DNA of 64,000 bases from Tumebacillus sp. BK434 (GCF_004340785.1 NZ_SLXS01000005.1:62001-126000), one strand, 5' to 3'; counted from the stretch's first letter, positions 47,077 to 56,459 are shown. Made by a program: numbers and translations. The notes: generated from the sequence alone by a model not told the origin.

Positions 47077-47766
47077 TTACACTTCGACCGACTCGTTCGA
47101 AGCGAGCACAACGCCTTTCAGATCATACTCGCGCAGGCGCTCCACCCATGCGTGCGCGTCTTGCTTGATCGGCGGGAAGGTGTTGTAGTGGATCGGATAG
47201 GTCACGCCCGCCTTGATCCACGAAGCGGCCAGCAGCGCGTCGTCCGGGCCCATCGTGTAGTTATCCCCGATCGGGAGTGCCGCGACGTCGATCTTGTTCA
47301 GCTCGCCGATCAGCTTCATGTCCCCAAACAGGCCGGTGTCGCCGGCGTGGTAAAACGTCTTGCCGCCCATCGTCAGCAAAATGCCGGCCGGCATGCCTCC
47401 GTAGACCAGATCGCCGTTCGGCAGCTCAAACGCAGAGCCATGAAACGCCTGCGTCAGCTTGACGCGTCCAAAATCAAATTGAAACGCGCCGCCGATGTGC
47501 ATGCCGTGCGCTTTCACGCCATGCTTCGCTTCGAGATAGGACGCGATCTCGTGGTTGGCGATGATCGGGCAGTCGTTGTTTTTCGCGATCTCCACCGCAT
47601 CGCCGACATGGTCGCCATGCGCGTGTGTGATCAGCACGGCGTTGACCTTCACGTCGGCCGGCTTCACGGTCGCTTGGGGATTGTAGTTCAAAAACGGATC
47701 GATGATCACTTTGTAGTCCCCAGCTTCAACCAAGGTGCATGCATGTCCCAAATTCGTAACTTTCAT
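47077..47766 (-). CDS. ytkL: Metallo-beta-lactamase-fold hydrolase, UPF0173 (YtkL)
   Basis: A 229-aa UPF0173 metal-dependent hydrolase. Zinc ligands appear in VLITHAHGDHVGDAVEIA, the FYHAGDTGLFGDMKLI segment and the late PIHYNTFPPIKQD. The N-terminus MKVTNLGHACTLVEAGDYKV is typical. AGAGG is about 9 nt before the ATG. Substrate unknown. Length and motifs are normal for the family. Confidence 0.92.
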   Translation of the reverse strand: MKVTNLGHACTLVEAGDYKVIIDPFLNYNPQATVKPADVKVNAVLITHAHGDHVGDAVEIAKNNDCPIIANHEIASYLEAKHGVKAHGMHIGGAFQFDFGRVKLTQAFHGSAFELPNGDLVYGGMPAGILLTMGGKTFYHAGDTGLFGDMKLIGELNKIDVAALPIGDNYTMGPDDALLAASWIKAGVTYPIHYNTFPPIKQDAHAWVERLREYDLKGVVLASNESVEV

Positions 47767-47808
47767 GTCCAGACCTCTTTTCTCGTCTTCCAGATTATGA
47801 ATCTCCTG

Positions 47809-48159
47809 TTACATCGTCTCCGGCTGTGCGATCACGTCACGCACCGCTTCGCCGAGAATTTTGTGCACATCAGAATAGATCATGCCAAACCGGTACTCCG
47901 CCTCCAGATAACGGCGGGCCGTCTCATTCACGGAAAGCGCTTCCTGCAGGCGGGTCATCTGTTCGAGATCGCTTTCGATGATCTCTTCCCCCATCAGCCT
48001 GCGCGTTTCCAGATCCCACTGGCGGCGGCGAAAATCATCCAGCATCTTTTTGACGGCCGGATCTTGATCCACGCACTTTTTCAAGTCATGCAAAAGCTGA
48101 AACTCCTGCGAGCTCTGCAGCGCGCGAGCCAGTTCGTGTGCTTTGTCATATGGATTCAT
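47809..48159 (-). CDS. YlbF/YheA-family protein
   Basis: A 116-aa helical protein opening MNPYDKAHELARALQSSQEF, with DPAVKKMLDDFRRRQWDLE and a late MIYSDVHKILGEAV, matching the YlbF/YmcA/YheA family (DUF964). The location directly downstream of a YheB homologue favours YheA. AGGAGG is about 11 nt before the ATG. YlbF and YmcA relatives form a complex with RNase Y; whether YheA does is unclear. Confidence 0.82.
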   Translation of the reverse strand: MNPYDKAHELARALQSSQEFQLLHDLKKCVDQDPAVKKMLDDFRRRQWDLETRRLMGEEIIESDLEQMTRLQEALSVNETARRYLEAEYRFGMIYSDVHKILGEAVRDVIAQPETM

Positions 48160-48283
48160 GCACGAGATGACCTCCTGAAAAAAATGGGTTCCATTCAATG
48201 GTAACAAAGGTGACGTTCATAAATCAATCTATGCTTTGTTAATTCTGTGCATGAGTGTAAATACGACCTGAATCGCCCAGCTT

Positions 48284-49630
48284 CTACAACACGAGCAGCG
48301 CCTGCACCAGACCGATGATCCCGCCGAGCACCCCGCCGAGGATCGTGATCATGCGCAGCTCTTTGTTGACGACGGTCAGGATCAGCTTTTCCAGCGTCGG
48401 GATCGGATAAGAGGCGATCTGATCGCGCACCACTTGGCGCAAGGCCAGCGCATCGAGCAGTGCAGGCATCGCTTCGATCAGCTCGCCGCGCAGCCAGCGC
48501 CATCCTTTCATGAACACGCGGTCGAACTCCTCCGTATGCGTGATGTACAGCTCGCGCACGTTGTATGCGGCCAGTCCTTCGACCAGACGGTGCACAAGGT
48601 CGCCGACCGTCTGGTGATTTGCGCCAGCCAGCAGACCGTTTACGACCATGCTTTTGAACAGGTCCTTTGCGGCAGCTTCCTCCGACAAGGCCCGCTCCAG
48701 CACCACACCGAGCACTTTTTCCAACAGCACGGCCACATCATCGGCCGACATGCGGGAGATGTAGCTGCCGATCGGCTTGCTCCAGAACTTGCCGATCCCG
48801 TCCTGCAGGCGGGCTTGGACCAGTTCGCGCACGCTGGAGGAGACGAGCACCGCCTGCAGGCGCGGCACGATGTCACCCGCCACCCGCTCCGGCGTCAAAA
48901 AGCCGACCGCCATCGGGCCGAGCAACGGAATGTTCTTCACTTTGTCCTGCAGCATCTCTGAGATCGCCTGCACCACCTGCGGTTCCTGCATCCAGCGCGC
49001 CGCCCCTTCGAGCAGCGGTTCGACCTGCGCCCGCAGGCGGTCTTCCAGAATCGCACGCGTCCCTTCCGGCAACGCTTCCTCCCACGTCACCTGCCCGCTG
49101 GAAAGGTTGGCGTGAAGCGGCACCGCAAATCCACGCGCCAGTTCCCGGCGCACTTCTTCCTTCGCGAGCGTGCCGCGCAGATGATCGAACAGTCCGTCGG
49201 CCAGCCCTTCCAGCCGTTGTCTGCCCGCATCGCTTTGCAAAAAGCTGACCGCCCGCCCGACCATCCAGCCGGACGCTTTCTCGAGCACATCCGGTCCAAA
49301 CAGATGCCCGGCGAGCTGCCCGGCCGTCGGCGTCTCGTTGAGGCGTTTGGCCAGTGCGTTGATGCCCGCCCGCTTGACCGCATATTCCAGATCGGGCCGG
49401 GAGAGCGACTTGGCGAGCCCTTCCGGCGTCAGCAGATCCTGCTCGACGATCTCGCCCAGCTTTTCGGCCAGTTCGTTCTGGCGGCGCGGGATCAACCCCG
49501 GCGTCAGCGGCAGCCGCATGCCGAACAGCCGCCGTTCGGTCCACGGGCGAAACAGCATGACGATCGCTAGCCAATTCGTAAACAGCCCGATCAAGGCACC
49601 CACACTCACGGTGATGAACAACACTTTCAT
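48284..49630 (-). CDS. DUF445 membrane protein (YheB-like)
   Basis: A 448-aa protein with a membrane helix at each end (VGALIGLFTNWLAIVMLF at about 10-27 and ITILGGVLGGIIGLVQALLVL at the C-terminus) and a long helical central region, as in DUF445/YheB proteins. The RPWTERRLFGMRLPLTPGLI segment after the first helix is the family hallmark. GGAGG is about 12 nt before the ATG. Unknown function; in Bacillus it sits by yheA, as here. Confidence 0.83.
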   Translation of the reverse strand: MKVLFITVSVGALIGLFTNWLAIVMLFRPWTERRLFGMRLPLTPGLIPRRQNELAEKLGEIVEQDLLTPEGLAKSLSRPDLEYAVKRAGINALAKRLNETPTAGQLAGHLFGPDVLEKASGWMVGRAVSFLQSDAGRQRLEGLADGLFDHLRGTLAKEEVRRELARGFAVPLHANLSSGQVTWEEALPEGTRAILEDRLRAQVEPLLEGAARWMQEPQVVQAISEMLQDKVKNIPLLGPMAVGFLTPERVAGDIVPRLQAVLVSSSVRELVQARLQDGIGKFWSKPIGSYISRMSADDVAVLLEKVLGVVLERALSEEAAAKDLFKSMVVNGLLAGANHQTVGDLVHRLVEGLAAYNVRELYITHTEEFDRVFMKGWRWLRGELIEAMPALLDALALRQVVRDQIASYPIPTLEKLILTVVNKELRMITILGGVLGGIIGLVQALLVL

Positions 49631-49670
49631 TGTAGAAGTAGACCTCCAATGTAGAAATTAGACCAGCAAT

Positions 49671-49702
49671 CAAAAAGGCCGACATCTGCATGCCGGGCCC
49701 TT
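49671..49702 (-). terminator. Terminator of the membrane-anchored protein gene
   Basis: An imperfect stem (minus strand CCGGCAT with ATGTCGG and outer GG/CC pairs), a 4-nt loop and T5. Confidence 0.6.
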
Positions 49703-49730
49703 TCGCCTTGCTTACCAGTATACCCAATTT

Positions 49731-50381
49731 TTACACACCGAGATCCCATCCTTCAAGCTTGTGACCGAAAGGAAGTTTTAACTCACCCCTGCCGAGCTGC
49801 TTCGGATCGGAGAAATAAGGACGCTCCCAGATCTCAAACTGATACACCTCATAGACCGGCAGCACGCGCACCTCATAAGGATGATCGAACGGCATGCTGA
49901 CCGTAAACGTGTCGTTGTTCAACACCGGCTGCGTGATGTCGAGGCTAAAATAAGCCGAGATCACATCGGCGGGAAGTTCCGGGTCGGCCGTAAACAGCGG
50001 CCGAAAATTGCCTCCGTCCGATGTGGTGACGGTCGTCGGGCCGTGAAAAGACGCCAGACTCAGCGGTTCCGTGCCATACTCCTTGCCCTGTCGCGTTACG
50101 TTTCGCAGCTCGTAGCGAGTAAAATGCCAGTCGGCTTTCAGATCAACTTGTCTGTCGAACGGCAATACTTCTGATTCCACCAGCGGAATGCGGTGCGGAT
50201 ACGTCTCCCCCGGCTTCAAGTCATACGGCGGAACCACCACCGACGAATTGGTGCTGCCCGTACTGCCGGTACGTCCCGTGCCCGTTTTATCGCTGCCCGT
50301 CGTGACGATGTTGATCAGGATCGAGACCAAAAACAGCACGCCGATCAGGGTTAGCCCCCACGCGACCATTTTCTTTATCAT
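49731..50381 (-). CDS. Membrane-anchored extracytoplasmic protein, unknown
   Basis: A 216-aa protein. One N-terminal membrane helix (MVAWGLTLIGVLFLVSILIN) and a Gly/Ser/Thr-rich linker (about 30-50) are followed by a beta-rich soluble domain (about 55-216), probably outside the cell. The ATG at 50381 has GAGGAG 7 nt upstream. The first 95 nt overlap the 3' end of the YheC/D-like gene in another frame. No family recognised. Confidence 0.72.
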   Translation of the reverse strand: MIKKMVAWGLTLIGVLFLVSILINIVTTGSDKTGTGRTGSTGSTNSSVVVPPYDLKPGETYPHRIPLVESEVLPFDRQVDLKADWHFTRYELRNVTRQGKEYGTEPLSLASFHGPTTVTTSDGGNFRPLFTADPELPADVISAYFSLDITQPVLNNDTFTVSMPFDHPYEVRVLPVYEVYQFEIWERPYFSDPKQLGRGELKLPFGHKLEGWDLGV

Positions 50382-51534
50382 CCACCTGCTCCTCTGCCCC
50401 TTTTTCCATATTATAGCATAAGAATTTAGCAAATTCTGCGTTCAGCTTCTGGCATTGCCCTTTTTGCTCCCGCTCCAAGATGTTGCGGCCAGGGCGGGCG
50501 TTGACATCGAGCAGCCAGATCTTGCCGTCCCGGTCGATGCCGAGATCGAGCCCCAGCGAGGCAAGATGGGGATGTTTGACAGCATAAGCAGCACAGATCT
50601 CCTTTGACAGCTCGATCACGGCCCGGCGGCGCGGCAGGCCGACACCTTGATTCTCCGCCCATTTTTTCAGCCATTCCCAAGAGTGGACCGAGCCGCCCGC
50701 ATGGTAATTGGAGACGATCGAGCCCGGGCTGCCCCGCTTGACGATCAGCCCGACCAGTTCCCATTCGCCTTGCAGATTGCGCTGCAGATGGGTGCGCAGG
50801 TCGATCTTGCCATCGGAGACCCAGAGCAGTTCACACCCGGCCTGTACAATATAGCGCAGGCGCTTTCGCTCCCTTTTCACAAACTCCAGTACCTTGGCGT
50901 TCGTCAGCTCCTTGGTGAAAAAGCGTTTGTCTTTGCCATATTTGACAGCGCTGACCCGGTAGCGGCCTGTGCCTGTTTGTCGAATTTCGATGATGCCTTG
51001 TCCTGCGCTGCCGAGCACCGGTTTGAGATAGACGGACGGATAGCGCTGCAGCAGGCCGGACACCTCTTTCGGGGAGGTCAACAGCACCGTTTCCGGATGG
51101 TGTTTCCACAGCTCGGGGTAGTGTCGCAGCCAATCGGCCAGCTCCGCCTTGTCGCCGAGGCGGGGGTTGAACACCGGAATCTGTCGTTGCTGAAAATAGT
51201 TTCGCACTTGTTTGACGACACGCGTTTTGCTGAGATGCACAAAGACATTTTCATAGACCACATCGGGCAACGGGCAGTTGACGCGCCGCCAGACTTTCGA
51301 CCCCTGATCCCCGGAGCCTTGTGTGCGGGAACAGACCCATCCGTGCACGCGCGCTCGTTTCATATCGAGATCTTCCGGCCGGAAGAGACAGGTTGTCAAA
51401 CCAAGTTCATCGGCGCGCTGTTCTAGATCCTGCCAAGTCGCGCCTGGTTGATACGCTACCCGACTTCGTGTTGAGCGGTGACGGTGGGCGACGGTCGTCG
51501 TGATGACGCCGAACAGCGGGCGCTGTTTGTTCAT
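50287..51534 (-). CDS. YheC/YheD-family ATP-grasp protein
   Basis: A 415-aa protein opening MNKQRPLFGVITTT, with an ATP-grasp region (YLKPVLGSAGQGIIEIRQT; later LGLDLGIDRDGKIWLLDVNARPG), matching the YheC/YheD endospore coat-associated family. GGGGGAG precedes the ATG. The C-terminal 30 residues are encoded within the 95-nt overlap with the next gene. YheC/D proteins associate with the spore in B. subtilis; the ligase substrate is unknown. Confidence 0.87.
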   Translation of the reverse strand: MNKQRPLFGVITTTVAHRHRSTRSRVAYQPGATWQDLEQRADELGLTTCLFRPEDLDMKRARVHGWVCSRTQGSGDQGSKVWRRVNCPLPDVVYENVFVHLSKTRVVKQVRNYFQQRQIPVFNPRLGDKAELADWLRHYPELWKHHPETVLLTSPKEVSGLLQRYPSVYLKPVLGSAGQGIIEIRQTGTGRYRVSAVKYGKDKRFFTKELTNAKVLEFVKRERKRLRYIVQAGCELLWVSDGKIDLRTHLQRNLQGEWELVGLIVKRGSPGSIVSNYHAGGSVHSWEWLKKWAENQGVGLPRRRAVIELSKEICAAYAVKHPHLASLGLDLGIDRDGKIWLLDVNARPGRNILEREQKGQCQKLNAEFAKFLCYNMEKGAEEQVDDKENGRVGANPDRRAVFGLDPDQHRHDGQR

Positions 51535-51571
51535 GCGCTTCTCCCCCTTTGTCCACCTTTTTACTACTATA

Positions 51572-51605
51572 TGAAAAAACCGGCAGGAGTGTTCTCCCTG
51601 CCGGT
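51572..51605 (-). terminator. Terminator of the M4 protease gene
   Basis: A 9-bp stem (ACCGGCAGG with CCTGCCGGT), then T6 on the minus strand. Confidence 0.87.
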
Positions 51606-51630
51606 GCGTGTTGCTGATCTCGCAATTTTG

Positions 51631-54021
51631 TTAGTTGCCGATGATTGGATCGGTCGACGTGGTGGAGACGGCGCCAAACAGCGGTGCGGTGCTGAAGTAG
51701 CCGACCTGGTCGATCGAGTAGCCCCAGCCTGTGACCGAGTAGTCGGTGGTCAGGGTCGAGGAAATCTTGTCGCCGTCGACGATCGCCCAGAAGGCGGCTT
51801 TGGTGCCGCTGTACGTGAAGATGACGGTGCCGTTTTTGTCCTTGATCGTCACTTTGTCATAGCCCGATTCCGTTTCAAAACGAGAGAAGTGCAAAGCGAC
51901 TTGCTGCGCGCCGGTCTTGGTGTAGGTGTGTGCCGCATACGTGGTGGAGTTGCTGTACGGGTGCGGCGTGTTGAACGCCATCGTCTCGTAGTACCACTGG
52001 CCGGTCGTCGGCGTGCCGTTCGGATAGGTCGCTTTCAGCGCGTAGGCAACCGAGGTGCTCATCGCGCCGCTGTAGCCGACCACTTTCACGTAATAGTCGC
52101 CGCTTGCCGTCGAGTTGTAAGAGATCGACTCGTTCGAGGTGCCGCTGTTCCAGGACTTCGCCACTTCGGTGCCGGCGGAGTTGTACAAGTACAGGTCGTA
52201 GTCGCCCGGCAAGTTGGTCAAGGTCACGGAGATCGTGCCGGAAGCGCTGGTCGTGAATTTGAACCAGTCTTGGTCGGACGACGTGGAGATCTTGCCGTTG
52301 TAGACGGTGCCGGACGTGATCGGGCCGTACGCCGTCGCGCGGGAATCGTTCGGCTCATAGGCGTCGCCGGTGTTCGGTACGCCGACGCCGACAGCGGTCC
52401 ATGCGTTGCTGACAGCGGTCACCTCTGCGGAGCTGGCGCCAAACAGGTCGGTCGCCGCTTGCACGGTGGCGTTTTTCGCGTCGATGAACTGCGAGTTTGA
52501 AGTCAGGTATTGCGTCAGGGCGCGGTACCAGACTTTTCCCGCGTTGTCACGGGTGATGCCGCTGGTGGTGACGAAGTTGTAGAACGCTTTGTTCGGGATG
52601 CCGGAGTTGGTGTGCACGCCGCCGTTGTCGCTGGAGGTGTTCACATATTGATCCATGTGTGCCGGATCGCCGTACAGCGTCGGGTTGGACATCGAGCGCA
52701 GTGCATCGTTAGCAATGCCCGGCGTGTAGATGTCTTCGCCGACCAGCCAGAGGTCGTCCGGCTTGTTTTCGATCAGGTTGCCCAGCACGTCCGACCAGGA
52801 CTCGTTGAGCGCGCCAGACTGGTAGGAGTAGACGAGGTTTGCCGTGCGTTCGGTCACCCCGTGGGTGATCTCGTGGCCGACGACGTCGAGCGCTGCGGAG
52901 AAGGCGATAAAATCTCGGCCGTCGCCGTCGCCATACACCATCTGCGTGCCGTCCCAGAAAGCGTTGACGTAGTTGCGGCCGTAGTGCACGGTCGATTTCA
53001 TCGTGCCGCCGACGCCGTCATACGAGTTGCGGTTGTGCTTGTTGTAGTAGTAGTCGTAGACTTGGCCGGAGTGATAGTGCGCATCCACAGCAGCCGGGTC
53101 GGTCCACACGTTGTCCGCATCGGTCATCAGCGTGCCCGGGTAGGTCGAAGTGTAGTTGGCGGTGTAGGTTTCGATCTTGCCGCCAGTTGCAAACATCGGC
53201 TTGCTGACGTCGCGCAGATAGTAGCCGCCGGAGTAGGAGTCGGTGTTCAGCGAGCGGGTTGCTCCGTTGACGCCGGTGCCGGTGCCGACCGCATGGGCAT
53301 GAGCCGATTTGTTCAGCTTGTCAACCACTTTGCCGGTCTGTGCATCCACAAACACATCCCAATAGGCCGGCGCTGCTCCTTCCGTCGTGGAGAGTGTGAC
53401 GAGATAGATGAGATGGTACTTGCCGTTTTTCGCCTGATAGAAATACTTGTCGCCTTTGGCGATGCTAAAGTTCTGGATGCCGGATAGCCCGGTATTAGCT
53501 TTGGCAGCAGCGATCGCTTCATCGACGCTGAGCTTTTCTTTCGCTTTCACGTCGGAGCGCTTCACTTCCGGATCGTAGTAGCCATTGATCGAGGTGACCA
53601 CGCCGTTTTTGTCAGCGTGTACGATCAGCTCGTGACCGAAGACCGGAATGCCTTGGAACTGCTGTTGGAACTTGAACATCTTGGTGCCGAGCTCGTCTTG
53701 GGCCGAGGTGAGCAGGCTCAGCTCGCCTGTCGCCGAGTCCATGTCGAAGATCGATTTGTTCTCTTCGAGGAACGACACCGCATCGTTTGCGTTGCTCAGT
53801 TTCTTGTCGGACAGCTTGCCGGTCACAAACGTCGGAACGCCCTTGTTGTCGTTCCAAGAGACCGCTTGCGGCGCAATCTTCGAGAGCGCCTGCACTTGCT
53901 TCTCTTTTTTGTCGATCGCTTTGTCTTTGCCGGCCGGTGCGGCCGAGGCGTTTCCTGCAGCCAAAGTCAGCACCATGGTGGACATGACGGCAAACGCCGT
54001 CACTTTGTTAATCCGGGACAT
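51631..54021 (-). CDS. Secreted thermolysin-family (M4) metalloprotease
   Basis: A 796-aa pre-pro-enzyme: signal peptide (1 to about 28, ending NASAAPA), FTP/PepSY propeptide (about 40-240), M4 catalytic domain (about 250-550) with zinc motif VVGHEITHGVTE (HEITH 383-387) and third ligand Glu407 in GALNESWSD, a PPC domain (about 555-670; YEPNDSRATAY to YYVKVVGYSG) and a C-terminal CUB-like domain (about 680-785; FETESGYDKVTIKDKNG). It is larger than neutral proteases lacking the two C-terminal domains, which may bind substrate. GGGGGG precedes the ATG, and a good promoter lies upstream. Extracellular protein degradation. Confidence 0.93.
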   Translation of the reverse strand: MSRINKVTAFAVMSTMVLTLAAGNASAAPAGKDKAIDKKEKQVQALSKIAPQAVSWNDNKGVPTFVTGKLSDKKLSNANDAVSFLEENKSIFDMDSATGELSLLTSAQDELGTKMFKFQQQFQGIPVFGHELIVHADKNGVVTSINGYYDPEVKRSDVKAKEKLSVDEAIAAAKANTGLSGIQNFSIAKGDKYFYQAKNGKYHLIYLVTLSTTEGAAPAYWDVFVDAQTGKVVDKLNKSAHAHAVGTGTGVNGATRSLNTDSYSGGYYLRDVSKPMFATGGKIETYTANYTSTYPGTLMTDADNVWTDPAAVDAHYHSGQVYDYYYNKHNRNSYDGVGGTMKSTVHYGRNYVNAFWDGTQMVYGDGDGRDFIAFSAALDVVGHEITHGVTERTANLVYSYQSGALNESWSDVLGNLIENKPDDLWLVGEDIYTPGIANDALRSMSNPTLYGDPAHMDQYVNTSSDNGGVHTNSGIPNKAFYNFVTTSGITRDNAGKVWYRALTQYLTSNSQFIDAKNATVQAATDLFGASSAEVTAVSNAWTAVGVGVPNTGDAYEPNDSRATAYGPITSGTVYNGKISTSSDQDWFKFTTSASGTISVTLTNLPGDYDLYLYNSAGTEVAKSWNSGTSNESISYNSTASGDYYVKVVGYSGAMSTSVAYALKATYPNGTPTTGQWYYETMAFNTPHPYSNSTTYAAHTYTKTGAQQVALHFSRFETESGYDKVTIKDKNGTVIFTYSGTKAAFWAIVDGDKISSTLTTDYSVTGWGYSIDQVGYFSTAPLFGAVSTTSTDPIIGN

Positions 54022-54079
54022 ATAAATGACCCCCCTTTTTTTATCTGCGGAAATTCAAGGAATATTCTTCCTAATAAAA

Positions 54080-54108
54080 ATAATATAACGATTTCAATCA
54101 AATGTAAA
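54080..54108 (-). promoter_or_regulatory. Promoter of the M4 protease gene
   Basis: -35 TTTACA, a 17-nt spacer and -10 TATTAT on the minus strand, about 60 nt before the ATG. Confidence 0.65.
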
Positions 54109-54170
54109 CTAGGAATCACAATTTTTTATTAAATTAAAAACGACATTTTTCGTTCCCGCACGTCGAAAAA

Positions 54171-54200
54171 ATGAAAGGCCCCTTGCAGAAGGGGCCTTTC
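54171..54200 (-). terminator. Terminator of the SDR gene
   Basis: GAAAGGCCCCTT pairs perfectly with AAGGGGCCTTTC around a 4-nt loop; a T-rich stretch (ATTTTTTCG) follows on the minus strand. Confidence 0.85.
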
Positions 54201-54203
54201 GTA

Positions 54204-54971
54204 TTAGAACGGCATGCGGTTGAGCCATTGCCCGCCATCCATCGTGATCGTGTCACCATTGATATACTCCGCTTGCGGCGAGAGCAGGAAGTAGGCGAGG
54301 TTGGCGATCTCCTCGACGCGTCCGAGACGGCCGAGCGGAACGGATTCCAGCGTCGCTTGGTGCATCGCTTCGGACAGGAACAGCTTTTCCGCGCCTCCCG
54401 TCTCGGCGATCGGGCCCGGCGCGATGGCGTTGACACGGATGCCGTAGCGGCTGCCCCACTCGACAGCCAGGGTCCGGGTCAGCGACTGCACGCCCGCTTT
54501 TGCTGCCGCCGAGTGAGCGACGCCGGCGCCGGCCGTCCAGGCGTAGGTGGCGAGCATGTTCAAGATGCTGCCTTTCTGCCCGTTTTCGATCCACTCTTTG
54601 CCCACCGCCTGCGAGCAGTAGAACGTGCCGTTGAGCACGATGTTGATCACCGAGTTCCAGGCGTTGATCGACATCTTCTCAGCCGGGACGATGAAGTTGC
54701 CCGCCGCATTGTTGACGAGAAAATCGATGCTGCCAAAAGCGTCCTTGGTCTCCTTGACCATCTTTTGCACCAGTTCCGGGTCGCGCACGTCCATCTCGAC
54801 GGTCAACACCTGTCCGCCGCCAAGCGCTTCGATCTCCCCTTTCGCCGCCTCCAGCTTCTCTTTCGTCCGGCCGGTGATGACGACGTTCATGCCTTCTTGC
54901 GCGAACTTTTTCGCCATCGCTTTGCCCATGCCGCTGCTGCCGCCTGTGACGATTGCCACCTTGTCTTTCAC
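54204..54971 (-). CDS. Short-chain dehydrogenase, 2,4-dienoyl-CoA reductase-like
   Basis: A 255-aa classical SDR. Cofactor motif VTGGSSGMGKAMA, NNAAGNFIVPAEKMS (typical of mitochondrial-type 2,4-dienoyl-CoA reductases) and the active region with ATYAWTAGAGVAHSAAAKAGV. The usual Tyr-x-x-x-Lys is replaced by SAAAK, as in dienoyl-CoA reductases. GTG start with AAGGAGG upstream. It probably reduces dienoyl-CoA in unsaturated fatty acid beta-oxidation with NADPH. Confidence 0.87.
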   Translation of the reverse strand: MKDKVAIVTGGSSGMGKAMAKKFAQEGMNVVITGRTKEKLEAAKGEIEALGGGQVLTVEMDVRDPELVQKMVKETKDAFGSIDFLVNNAAGNFIVPAEKMSINAWNSVINIVLNGTFYCSQAVGKEWIENGQKGSILNMLATYAWTAGAGVAHSAAAKAGVQSLTRTLAVEWGSRYGIRVNAIAPGPIAETGGAEKLFLSEAMHQATLESVPLGRLGRVEEIANLAYFLLSPQAEYINGDTITMDGGQWLNRMPF

Positions 54972-55025
54972 AAGAACTCCTCCTTAGCAACGCTGCGTTT
55001 TATACTGACTAGTTCGACTAAAAAA

Positions 55026-55056
55026 ACCAAAAACCTCTCCCGCATCGGGAGAGGTT
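55026..55056 (-). terminator. Terminator of the DUF92 gene
   Basis: AACCTCTCCCG pairs with CGGGAGAGGTT around a 3-nt loop, followed by TTTTTGG and a further T7 on the minus strand. Confidence 0.85.
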
Positions 55057-55134
55057 ATGATCGGCAGCAGACATTTATTTCTCCAGCTAGCAACTGGCTG
55101 GTTGCAGGGAAGTACAGATCCGCTTTGTCCTTTT

Positions 55135-55944
55135 TTACAGATTGTAAAACAAGATGTAACACCAGACCGCAACCGCGCCGCCAAACGCGGAAGCAGCGAG
55201 GTTGACCAGATCGTTCGACAAAAAGGGAAGGCCGCGCAGATGCAGGGTCGGCGTTTTGCAATGCTCGCGCCGCTCCGTCTCCTTGCCGCAGACAGGGCAT
55301 TTGAACATCGCTTGCAGGGTCGCGCCGAGCAGCGAGTCGAACAGCGATCCGAAAAGTCCCGCCGCGCCGCCGATCCAGAGCAGCGCATAGCGGTGCTCCG
55401 CGAGGTCGGTGCCGAGCGACAAGCCCCAGGCCGATCCGCCGATGAACAGTCCGCCAAGCAGTGAAGCCAGCAGCCCGAGACCCGACACACCGCCCGAGGT
55501 GCCCGGCGCCACCTGGCGCAGCGTCAATAAAAAGCGCGGCGGTCGTTTGCTGAGACCGCCGACCTCGGTCGCCCAAGTATCGGCGTTCACCGTCGCCATC
55601 ACGCCCAGAAACGCCCACCACCACAGCGGATGCGGCCAGAGCCAGGCCAGCAGGCAAAGCAGCACGCCAAGCCCGCCGTTGGCAAAGACCTGTCCGGCAT
55701 CCCGTCGGCCGGTCTTTTCATAGTTGGCTTCCAGTTCGGACTTGGCGTTCGTTTTCCATTTCGTGAGCAAGGTGGAGGAGAGGAAAAACAAGATCAACGT
55801 GCCGAACCACGGCAAGCTGCCCGCCCCATACAGCACCGTGCCGACCAGCACGGCTGCCAGCGCACCGGACAGCGTCAGCGACCGTTTTTGATAAGCCAAA
55901 AAGGCGATCAGCGCGCTCCCGCAGAGCCCGAGTATCCAATTCAT
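55135..55944 (-). CDS. DUF92 membrane protein (VTE6-like)
   Basis: A 269-aa protein with six to seven membrane helices. Family segments include KTGRRDAGQVFANGGLGVLL, NADTWATEVGGLS and a late LFDSLLGATLQAMFKCPVCG, the DUF92/TIGR00297 pattern shared with plant phytyl-phosphate kinase VTE6. AAGGAG is 9 nt before the ATG. It belongs to the CDP-alcohol/polyprenyl kinase-like membrane families; the bacterial substrate is unknown. Cysteines in the late CPVCGKETERREHC segment might bind metal. Confidence 0.83.
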   Translation of the reverse strand: MNWILGLCGSALIAFLAYQKRSLTLSGALAAVLVGTVLYGAGSLPWFGTLILFFLSSTLLTKWKTNAKSELEANYEKTGRRDAGQVFANGGLGVLLCLLAWLWPHPLWWWAFLGVMATVNADTWATEVGGLSKRPPRFLLTLRQVAPGTSGGVSGLGLLASLLGGLFIGGSAWGLSLGTDLAEHRYALLWIGGAAGLFGSLFDSLLGATLQAMFKCPVCGKETERREHCKTPTLHLRGLPFLSNDLVNLAASAFGGAVAVWCYILFYNL

Positions 55945-56006
55945 AGACCCCGCTCCTTACAGTCAGATTTGATTCATTATACACTAATTTTATTACCTAA
56001 AAAATA

Positions 56007-56035
56007 TTGAAAACAGGACTTAAATTTGCTAGAAT
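56007..56035 (+). promoter_or_regulatory. Extended -10 promoter upstream of 103-aa gene
   Basis: -35 TTGAAA, a 17-nt spacer and extended -10 TGCTAGAAT. A palindrome TTCCGC-N3-GCGGAA (56095-56109) lies between it and the gene and could be an operator. Confidence 0.55.
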
Positions 56036-56147
56036 ATGAGCTAGAGAAACCAACCTGTCCACTTGTGATCATTCTTCACGAGTAATGATAACTCTTCCGC
56101 ACTGCGGAATCCTCAGGTATAGTGGAAGAAAAGGGAGGGAATGCCTC

Positions 56148-56459
56148 ATGAATTCGAACATCTTGCGCTATGTACAAGAAGCCAAAGAAAACTTTGACCG
56201 AACGGTCGACTGCAAACACACCGCCTTCGATGATCTCTATCCGTTCATGCTGGAAGATCCGAACTTCTTTTGGTACAAGCGGCACGCAGCTTGGTCGCGC
56301 CTGCTGATGACCGTCGAGATCGCGGAACGTGAAGGCATGGAATGGCGCGAGCTGTTCAAACCCCTTCAGCAAGCGATGGTCTCCAACAAAGTCTTAAACC
56401 GCAAAGTGCTCGACTACTGGCTCGAACCGAGCATCACCGAAGTCGTCGAATCCGAATAG
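56148..56459 (+). CDS. 103-aa soluble protein of unknown function
   Basis: Opens MNSNILRYVQEAKENFDRTV, with FDDLYPFMLEDPNFFWYKRH and EGMEWRELFKPLQQAMVSNK; helical and Trp-rich. GGGAGGG is 8 nt before the ATG. No family recognised. Monocistronic, with its own promoter and a perfect terminator. Confidence 0.72.
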   Translation: MNSNILRYVQEAKENFDRTVDCKHTAFDDLYPFMLEDPNFFWYKRHAAWSRLLMTVEIAEREGMEWRELFKPLQQAMVSNKVLNRKVLDYWLEPSITEVVESE

